A stretch of DNA of 18,463 nucleotides from Candidatus Peregrinibacteria bacterium (GTDB taxonomy: Bacteria; Patescibacteriota; Gracilibacteria; Peribacterales; Peribacteraceae), in contig JACRIG010000001.1 in NCBI GenBank assembly GCA_016215715.1, positions 1 through 18,463 on the forward strand. The letters are read 5' to 3'. The notes beneath the pieces are model-generated. The model was not told where the DNA came from, searched no databases, and saw nothing but the letters and a program-made list of their open reading frames with translations. A program made the position numbers and the translations under genes. The stretch's first letter is position 1. Each line of letters starts with the position of its first letter. Below, piece by piece: positions 13,904 to 18,463 of the stretch.

Positions 13904-13930
13904 CAGCCGGTTACAAGTGACGGTCTACGC

Positions 13931-13982
13931 GTTACGGGACGATGGTCATCTATCCCGTAACCCGTAACTTTTAACCCGTAAC
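13931..13982. repeat. GTTACGGG repeat block and hairpin between convergent genes
   Basis: GTTACGGG (13931-13938) can pair with any of three inverted copies CCCGTAAC at 13954-13961, 13961-13968 and 13975-13982 (the first two share one base). TTTTAA lies between the second and third copies. The first pairing gives an 8-bp stem with a 15-nt loop followed by CCGTAACTTTT, which could terminate the upstream gene. The extra copies go beyond what a simple terminator needs. Confidence 0.55.
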
Positions 13983-13986
13983 AATT

Positions 13987-14286
13987 TTAATCCCAAAACG
14001 GTTCCTTCAGCGCCTTCTCAATCACCTCATCCAGCGTCTTCGTGTTTTCCGCGATTGCCGGCCGTTCTCCCAGCTTGTACACCTTTTTCATTGTCCGATA
14101 CGTCCCCCACGGGTAGTAGCGGCGCCTGCGTCGCCTCTTGCCATCGTCTCCTTCCACTTCTTCGTCTTCCTTCATCGGCATTGACTTCGCTTTGCCGGAG
14201 GGAAGCCACTCGACACGTCCGACGACTGCGCGCGCTTTCGGATCGACGTAGACGAGGTCGTCGTCTTTGAAAACAACGTCATCCAT
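13987..14286 (-). CDS. Small charged hypothetical protein
   Basis: 99 residues from ATG 14286. It begins MDDVVFKDDDLVYVDPKARA and contains an acidic stretch (EDEEVEGDDG) directly followed by six arginines (KRRRRRRYYPWGTYRT). It ends with a predicted helix (TLDEVIEKALKEPFWD). There is no signal peptide or membrane segment. I do not recognise the family. The frame is open upstream to 14412, but that part would be an arginine/proline-rich shadow of the membrane protein gene. ATG 14286 overlaps that gene's stop by 8 bases, a typical coupled operon pair, so the two products may act together at the membrane (inference). Confidence 0.65.
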   Translation of the reverse strand: MDDVVFKDDDLVYVDPKARAVVGRVEWLPSGKAKSMPMKEDEEVEGDDGKRRRRRRYYPWGTYRTMKKVYKLGERPAIAENTKTLDEVIEKALKEPFWD

Positions 14287-14869
14287 GGTGCAGGTGGTGA
14301 TGTTCCAGAGGCGGAGGAGGCGGGGGCGGGGGCGGAGCGGGAGCTGCAAGCGGGGACTCTTCCCTGTCGATAATGGAAACGGCCTGGTCCTCGGGGTGGT
14401 GGAACAGCTCATGGACTTCGAGGCGGCGCTGCTCCTGATACTTGAGGAAGCTGTAGATCGTCACGATGACGCTGCCGATGAGCGTGACGTAGATCCCGAA
14501 ACGCACCTCCATGCGTGAGAATTCAAAGGTGACCTTCATGAGCACTGTGAGAGCAGCGACAACGAGAACCATTGCCTGGGACGAGGCCAGCAGCCGGGTG
14601 ATTTCCCTGTGACGCTTTTTCAGAAAGCCGCTGCGCCCCGTGAGCGGGATGATGGTAATCGACAGGATGAAGGACTCCAGAAGGACGATGATGATCCCGA
14701 GAAACGTCGTGTAAAATTGCAGACCCGAATAGGTGACAGTGTCGCCCCCGAGCCATTCCCCTGAAATCCACGGAAGAAACACGCCGAGGAGTGTCACGAG
14801 CGCCGCGCCGTTGAGAATGCGCTCTTCCAGTTCCAGAAGGGCGAGCGTACGGAGAAAGCGTGATGCCAT
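14279..14869 (-). CDS. Four-helix membrane protein with poly-Pro/His tail
   Basis: 196 residues from ATG 14869. Four hydrophobic segments are visible: ILNGAALVTLLGVFLPWISG (~18-37), FYTTFLGIIIVLLESFILSI (~50-75), MVLVVAALTVLMKV (~98-112) and FGIYVTLIGSVIVTIYSF (~121-138). A charged cytoplasmic-type tail follows and ends in about nine prolines and LEHHHLHHG. I do not recognise the family. The open frame extends to 15322, but that region is antisense to the glycosyltransferase and has no hydrophobic or family features, and a -10 sits just upstream of 14869. The start codon is 24 bases from the divergent glycosyltransferase start. The poly-Pro run would be expected to need EF-P for efficient translation. 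Confidence 0.75.
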   Translation of the reverse strand: MASRFLRTLALLELEERILNGAALVTLLGVFLPWISGEWLGGDTVTYSGLQFYTTFLGIIIVLLESFILSITIIPLTGRSGFLKKRHREITRLLASSQAMVLVVAALTVLMKVTFEFSRMEVRFGIYVTLIGSVIVTIYSFLKYQEQRRLEVHELFHHPEDQAVSIIDREESPLAAPAPPPPPPPPPLEHHHLHHG

Positions 14870-14877
14870 GCCTGCGC

Positions 14878-14883
14878 ATGATA
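14878..14883 (-). promoter_or_regulatory. -10 for the membrane protein gene
   Basis: TATCAT on the minus strand, 8 bases before ATG 14869, giving a predicted leaderless transcript. It overlaps the opposing -10 at 14882-14887 by two bases. Confidence 0.45.
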
Positions 14884-14887
14884 CACT
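14879..14887 (+). promoter_or_regulatory. Extended -10 for the glycosyltransferase gene, leaderless
   Basis: TGA followed by TACACT (14882-14887), then exactly 6 bases (CCTGCC) to ATG 14894. No -35 is seen. The whole divergent spacer is 24 bases and carries both promoters' -10 elements. Confidence 0.5.
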
Positions 14888-14893
14888 CCTGCC

Positions 14894-15979
14894 ATGCACC
14901 TGACTATCGACATCCGGGAGGCCTGCAGGCAAAAACGGGCCGGAAAAGGCCAATGGACCTTCCATTTTGTCTCGGAACTCCTGGAACGGGATATCGGCCT
15001 CACGCTCCTGACAGACGCCCCCCTTCCGTCTGTCTGGGACACAAAAATGAACCCGACCCATGGACCGCAGCGCACATGCGTTCTTTTGACACAGCGCGGC
15101 ATCGCATGGCACTGGGCGGCCGCCCGATACACTCGCAGTGAAACCGGAAGTGATGTGTATGTGAGTCCGACCAGCTATATCGTTCCGCGTCTTCTCGGAA
15201 AGCGTGTTCCTTTCGTCCCGATCGTCCACGATCTGATCGCCTTCCGCGACGAGCCGCACGACCGGAAAGCCCGGCTCATTGAACAGATCACACTGAAAAA
15301 AACTGCCGAAGCGGCTCACCACATCTGTACCGTCAGTCGGGCGACGACATCCGATCTGCTGGCACGATTCCCCGCTCTCCCGCGCTCAAAAGTGAGCGCG
15401 ATTTTTGCCGGACCGGTTTTTGAGATCAACGGAAAGAATCAGCCCGACGGCAAAACGATCCTCAGCATCGGAACACTTTCTCCGCGGAAGAATCAGCTGC
15501 GACTCATTCAGGCGTTCGCAAAACTTCCTGAGCATCTGCGAAGCCGTCACCGGCTGATCCTCATCGGCGGGCGGGGGTGGGATGATGCACCCATTATCGA
15601 AGCAGCGAATCACACGGAAAACACTGAATGGAAATCGTATCTTCCGGATGAAGACTGTACGAAGATCCTGATGCACGCAACCGTGCTCGCTTTTCCTTCA
15701 CTCTACGAAGGTTTCGGGATGCCCGTGCTGGATGCACTGCGCGCGGGGCTGCCGGTTCTCACGTCGGATCGCGGAAGCATGCGTGAAGTCGCCGGCGACG
15801 CCGCCCACTTCGTCGATCCTGAGGATGTCTCTTCGATTGCCTCCGGATTGGAAAGACTGCTGACCGATGACACGCTGCGAAAGAATCTTGCAGCAAGGGG
15901 GCTGGAACGTGCGGATGTATTCTCGTGGCCGAAGACGGTGGATTTGTTTCTGGAAGCGATTGGTACGATCAAATCTTAG
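14894..15979 (+). CDS. Glycosyltransferase, GT4-type (GT-B fold)
   Basis: 361 residues, soluble by inspection. The N-terminal half contains VPIVHDLIAF (~108-117) and HHICTVSRATTSDLL (~142-155), typical of GT4 enzymes. The C-terminal donor half opens with ILSIGTLSPRKNQLRLIQAF (~189-208), continues with LILIGGRGWDD and ends with the nucleotide-sugar motif FPSLYEGFGMPVLDALRAG (~267-285). The usual EX7E pair is Glu272 and Asp280, a conservative change. SDRGSMREVAGDAAHFVDPED follows. It transfers a sugar, probably from a nucleotide donor, to a surface glycan or lipid; donor and acceptor cannot be read from sequence. A second GT4 gene lies at the window end. The stop is 26 nt before the NAD kinase start. 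Confidence 0.92.
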   Translation: MHLTIDIREACRQKRAGKGQWTFHFVSELLERDIGLTLLTDAPLPSVWDTKMNPTHGPQRTCVLLTQRGIAWHWAAARYTRSETGSDVYVSPTSYIVPRLLGKRVPFVPIVHDLIAFRDEPHDRKARLIEQITLKKTAEAAHHICTVSRATTSDLLARFPALPRSKVSAIFAGPVFEINGKNQPDGKTILSIGTLSPRKNQLRLIQAFAKLPEHLRSRHRLILIGGRGWDDAPIIEAANHTENTEWKSYLPDEDCTKILMHATVLAFPSLYEGFGMPVLDALRAGLPVLTSDRGSMREVAGDAAHFVDPEDVSSIASGLERLLTDDTLRKNLAARGLERADVFSWPKTVDLFLEAIGTIKS

Positions 15980-15990
15980 GAGCAATCGTA

Positions 15991-15999
15991 TGTTATCAT
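15991..15999 (+). promoter_or_regulatory. Extended -10 for nadK, predicted leaderless
   Basis: TGT followed by TATCAT (15994-15999), then exactly 6 bases (AGCCAC) to ATG 16006. No -35 is seen. It lies in the 26-nt gap after the glycosyltransferase stop. Confidence 0.55.
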
Positions 16000-16005
16000 A
16001 GCCAC

Positions 16006-16887
16006 ATGCAGAAGATCCGCACCGTCGGCCTCACTCTCAAATCCGACATATCCGACCGCGAAGAGGTTGTAGAGCGCATTCTGCGTGTGCTGGAGAGTGA
16101 AGGTGTGAAGGTTCTCGTCGACCGGAAGCGGACGAAGGGCTTGTCCTGCGCAAAAAACAAGAAGCAGCTGAAGGAACAGTCCGGCGTCGATCTCCTCGTT
16201 GTCGTCGGCGGGGACGGGACAATTTTCCGTGCCGTGCGCGAGCTGCCTGACATTTCCGTCCCGCTTCTCACCATCAATCGCGGAGGCGTCGGCTTCCTCG
16301 CGGAAGTGGACATCGGTGAAGTGGAAACCATTCTGCCGCAGCTACTGCGGGGCAAGGGCGTGAGAGAAACGAGGCCACTCCTCGCCATCGATGTTTTCCG
16401 TGGAAAGAAAAAAGTGTTTTCTGGCTCTGCAATCAACGAAGTGGTCATCGCGCAGGGGGCTATCGCGCGCCTGCTTCACCTGCAGACGAGCGTCCAGGGA
16501 GAACCTCTCGCGACCTACCGCGCGGACGGTCTCATCATCGCCACTCCGACGGGCTCCACGGCCTACTCACTTTCCGCGGGCGGGCCCGTCGTGCACCCCC
16601 GCCTTCGTGCACTCGTCCTCACTCCCATCAACCCCCATAGTTTCACGCAGAAACCGATTGTGATTCCCGGCGGCGACACCGTCGAAGTGGAAGTTCTGGA
16701 GCGGGAGAACCGCTTCGTTGACAGTGAGGTAAGTCTGACACTCGATGGGCAGGTATATCACAAACTCCTCGCGCACGACCGCGTGGTGACGAGTATGGAC
16801 GCCCGACACGTGACATTCCTCCGCCGCAGAGAGGACACCTTCTTCGCGACACTACGGCGCAAACTGAAGTGGGGGGAAAATATTTAA
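16006..16887 (+). CDS. nadK: NAD kinase
   Basis: 293 residues. It phosphorylates NAD to NADP, using ATP or polyphosphate. The signature VVVGGDGTIFRAV (~65-77) holds the GGDGT motif. NRGGVGFLAEVD (~91-102), INEVVIAQG (~143-151) and the glycine-rich ADGLIIATPTGSTAYSLSAG (~173-192) follow in the family order. The last ~30 residues (RREDTFFATLRRKL) are basic. The open frame extends upstream to 15925 inside the glycosyltransferase gene, but the conserved fold begins at MQKIRTVGLTL and a -10 lies six bases before ATG 16006. It is convergent with prmC. A NADP supply is of interest beside the GAPDH described above, although the two genes are not adjacent. Confidence 0.95.
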   Translation: MQKIRTVGLTLKSDISDREEVVERILRVLESEGVKVLVDRKRTKGLSCAKNKKQLKEQSGVDLLVVVGGDGTIFRAVRELPDISVPLLTINRGGVGFLAEVDIGEVETILPQLLRGKGVRETRPLLAIDVFRGKKKVFSGSAINEVVIAQGAIARLLHLQTSVQGEPLATYRADGLIIATPTGSTAYSLSAGGPVVHPRLRALVLTPINPHSFTQKPIVIPGGDTVEVEVLERENRFVDSEVSLTLDGQVYHKLLAHDRVVTSMDARHVTFLRRREDTFFATLRRKLKWGENI

Positions 16888-16950
16888 TGGAATCGCACAA
16901 TCCGGCTTCGTCTGCGGACTACGCCGCGATTGCCAGTTTTTTTATCAAGA
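16888..16950 (+). terminator. Possible weak terminator between nadK and prmC
   Basis: A short stem GCGG/CCGC (16913-16916 with 16923-16926) lies a few bases before a run of seven T at 16937-16943. The stem is only 4 bp and is separated from the T run, so termination is uncertain. A TTGCCAG/CTGGCAA inverted repeat (16930-16936 with 16964-16970) surrounds the T run with a large loop. Confidence 0.25.
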
Positions 16951-17748
16951 TCACAAATGGAGACTGGCAACCTGATCCTCCCTGCATTCGACGAGAAATC
17001 CTCTGCAGAGCGGATGCCTACGTGCTTCGCGGACGAGCGGAAGCAGCACATCGAGCCCTTCGGGCCCTGCGAACAGCGCTCCGGAGGGCTCGAATGAAAG
17101 ATCGCGGTCAGCGGGAAAATCATCGGGAACGTACGGCGGATTGCTCACGATGACGAACGGATGCCGTTCCCCTGCAATCGGCTCCAGAAGTGAACCCTGT
17201 ATAAATCTGATGCGACCGGAAACGTGATGATGCTCCGCATTTTTTTTCGCGATACGAAGAGAATCCTCTGAAACATCCGTTGCGATGACAGGAACATCGG
17301 GACGCTGACACGCGATCGTCACCGCGATGCAGCCGCTGCCGGTGCCGATGTCGATCACGGACACTGCTTCGTTCTTCCCGCCCCAATAATTTCCGCAGGC
17401 GACGATACCGGCATCGACAGAACGCAAAATCGTGCCTGTGAGAGACCCATCGATCATCTCCAGTGCGAGATCAACGAGTCCTTCCGTCGCAGGACGGGGA
17501 ATGAGCACTGAGGGATCAACAAAAAAGTCCCGTCCGTAGAAATCACGCTTTCCGAGAATGTACGCGACCGGTTCGCCCTGCGCCCGGCGTGAGAATGCAT
17601 CCGTCAGTCGCTTCATGCTCTCCGGAGGAATCCGGTCGTCTTCATGCGCAGGAACCCATGACCGGTCGCGTCCCAGCAGAGCCGCCGTCAGCACCTCGCC
17701 ATCGCAGCGCTCAATTCCTGCCGCCTGCCATACATCCCTGATCCGCAT
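16951..17748 (-). CDS. prmC: Peptide chain release factor methyltransferase, short C-terminus
   Basis: 265 residues from ATG 17748 (an ATG at 17784 is in frame but lies beyond the divergent gene's start). PrmC methylates the glutamine of the GGQ loop of release factors, using S-adenosylmethionine. The N-terminal bundle leads to QGEPVAYILG and DPSVLIPRPATEGLVD, where the usual RPETE is RPATE. Motif I is VIDIGTGSGCIAV, and the catalytic loop is VSNPPYVP, followed by EPSGALFAGPEGLD. The protein stops at FLVECREDQVASLHL, about 25-30 residues before the family normally ends. The overlapping +1 frame continues as ICDLDKKTGNRGVVRRRS to a stop at 16884, which resembles the missing tail. It is divergent from a glycosyltransferase gene 19 bases away. 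Confidence 0.88.
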   Translation of the reverse strand: MRIRDVWQAAGIERCDGEVLTAALLGRDRSWVPAHEDDRIPPESMKRLTDAFSRRAQGEPVAYILGKRDFYGRDFFVDPSVLIPRPATEGLVDLALEMIDGSLTGTILRSVDAGIVACGNYWGGKNEAVSVIDIGTGSGCIAVTIACQRPDVPVIATDVSEDSLRIAKKNAEHHHVSGRIRFIQGSLLEPIAGERHPFVIVSNPPYVPDDFPADRDLSFEPSGALFAGPEGLDVLLPLVREARRHPLCRGFLVECREDQVASLHL

Positions 17749-17753
17749 GACGC

Positions 17754-17759
17754 TATGAT
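17754..17759 (+). promoter_or_regulatory. -10 for the second glycosyltransferase gene
   Basis: TATGAT, 8 bases before ATG 17768. It lies inside the 19-base divergent spacer and overlaps the opposing prmC -10 by five bases. Confidence 0.45.
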
Positions 17760-17760
17760 G
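17755..17760 (-). promoter_or_regulatory. Possible -10 for prmC
   Basis: CATCAT on the minus strand, exactly 6 bases (AGCGTC) before ATG 17748. It differs from the TATCAT used by nadK only in the first base. It is the weakest member of the leaderless set. Confidence 0.35.
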
Positions 17761-17767
17761 CTGGAGC

Positions 17768-18463
17768 ATGCGCCGGATTGCCATCGATTGTCGGTTTGCA
17801 GGAACTGCCTCGGGGCTGGGCCGCTACACGCGCGAACTCGTTGCGTCACTCACCGCACGCAACGACGATGCCCACTACCTTCTGCTCGTTTTGCCGGAAG
17901 CAAAAGCATGGCTCAGTACGGTTCCATCATCGATGCACCGGAGCGCAGTCGAAGTGTCTGCGCGCCACTACTCCCTCTCTGAACACCGGGAGATGCCCGT
18001 GATTCTGCGGAAGCACAACGTGGACCTTCTCTTCTCGCCGCACTTCACCGTCCCTCTCTTCTGCCCCGTCCCGTTCGTCGTGACGATTCATGATCTCATC
18101 CTCCACTCGTTCCCGAACGCGTCACCGCTCTGGAAGCGGATGGGGTACCGGCTTCTCATGCGCCATGCTGTCCGCAATGCAAAGACCATCATCACCATCA
18201 GCGGATTCGTCGCCGGGGAAATTGCGCGGACGTACGGTGCACGTACAGCAGCACGGACACAGGTGATCACGGAAGGTGTTGACGCATGCTTCCGTAGAAG
18301 ATCTCCCGACGAGCAGAAGCAGGTACGGGAGCGCTACGGCATCGATGGCCCCTTCTTCCTCTACGTCGGCAATGCCAAGCAGCATAAGAATGTAGCGATT
18401 CTGCTGCAGGCTTTTTCGCGACTGCCGGAATCATCACCGCGTCTGGTTCTTGTCACGGGCGGA
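17768..18463 (+). CDS. Glycosyltransferase, GT4-type, 3' end outside window
   Basis: 232 residues are visible and the frame is still open at the window edge. MRRIAIDCRF and SGLGRYTRELVASL are a classic GT4 N-terminus with the acceptor-side glycine loop. FVVTIHDLILHSFPNASPLW (~101-120) and AKTIITISGFVAGEIART (~136-153) match the N-domain, and YGIDGPFFLYVGNAKQHKNV (~194-213) opens the donor-binding domain, the same arrangement as IGTLSPRKN in the first glycosyltransferase of this window. The two are probably distant paralogues in the same broad family. The C-terminal EX7E motif is not visible. ATG 17768 follows a -10 by 8 bases. It may begin a glycan cluster to the right. Confidence 0.88.
   Translation, partial: MRRIAIDCRFAGTASGLGRYTRELVASLTARNDDAHYLLLVLPEAKAWLSTVPSSMHRSAVEVSARHYSLSEHREMPVILRKHNVDLLFSPHFTVPLFCPVPFVVTIHDLILHSFPNASPLWKRMGYRLLMRHAVRNAKTIITISGFVAGEIARTYGARTAARTQVITEGVDACFRRRSPDEQKQVRERYGIDGPFFLYVGNAKQHKNVAILLQAFSRLPESSPRLVLVTGG

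Noticed and set aside
14870..15322. Long N-terminal extension of the membrane protein
   Set aside because: The segment is antisense to a clear glycosyltransferase gene, and its residues show no family or membrane pattern.
15978..15982. AGGAG upstream of nadK as a Shine-Dalgarno site
   Set aside because: It is 23 bases before ATG 16006, and no in-frame ATG, GTG or TTG lies closer to it.

Overview
The window is ordinary bacterial chromosome. It is dense in housekeeping genes, uses the standard bacterial code (TGA only terminates), is moderately GC-rich by eye (not computed), and has no recognisable tRNA, rRNA, CRISPR array, insertion sequence or phage gene. Compact genes, small coiled-coil and lipoprotein orphans, a sigma-region-4/HARE-HTH protein and an almost complete lack of Shine-Dalgarno sequences suggest a Candidate Phyla Radiation bacterium. 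A Peribacteria/Peregrinibacteria-like lineage is my best guess, but it is an inference and not a placement.

Layout. 1-900: 3' part of an unknown gene, then a long hairpin facing the next gene. 899-3975 (minus): a primary-type sigma factor with an unusual C-terminal domain, preceded by glmS. 4107-4735 (plus): rpsT and ruvX, overlapping by 4 bases. 4910-6007 (plus): an orphan sigma region 4 joined to what look like four winged-helix units. 6158-7538: a small coiled-coil protein (minus) divergent from a lipoprotein (plus). 7721-9331: recA and a Nudix hydrolase. 9451-13903 (plus): dnaB, mraY, a GAPDH and a sedoheptulose-bisphosphatase-like enzyme. 13987-14869 (minus): a small charged protein and a four-helix membrane protein. 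14894-16887 (plus): a GT4 glycosyltransferase and NAD kinase. 16951-17748 (minus): prmC. 17768-end (plus): a second GT4 glycosyltransferase, cut by the window edge.

The strongest cross-cutting signal concerns transcription and translation starts. For ten genes a -10 hexamer (nine TANNNT, one CATCAT) ends 6-10 bases before the start codon, six times at exactly 6, and five times it carries an extended TGN. This places the predicted transcript start on or next to the start codon, so these mRNAs should be leaderless. The remaining genes with a visible promoter have short, often pyrimidine-rich leaders, and I found no correctly spaced Shine-Dalgarno site in the window. Two divergent gene pairs have only 24 and 19 bases between start codons, with two overlapping opposed -10 elements in that space.

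Other points of interest are a 20-bp dyad shared by the lipoprotein and recA promoters, a cluster of GTAC motifs around the recA promoter, a Cro/C1-like domain at the end of the main sigma factor, and a GAPDH lacking the usual NAD-selecting aspartate next to a plant-SBPase-like phosphatase. Functionally the genes cover transcription initiation, cell-wall precursor synthesis (glmS, mraY), replication and recombination (dnaB, recA), central carbon metabolism, translation (rpsT, prmC) and surface glycan assembly.
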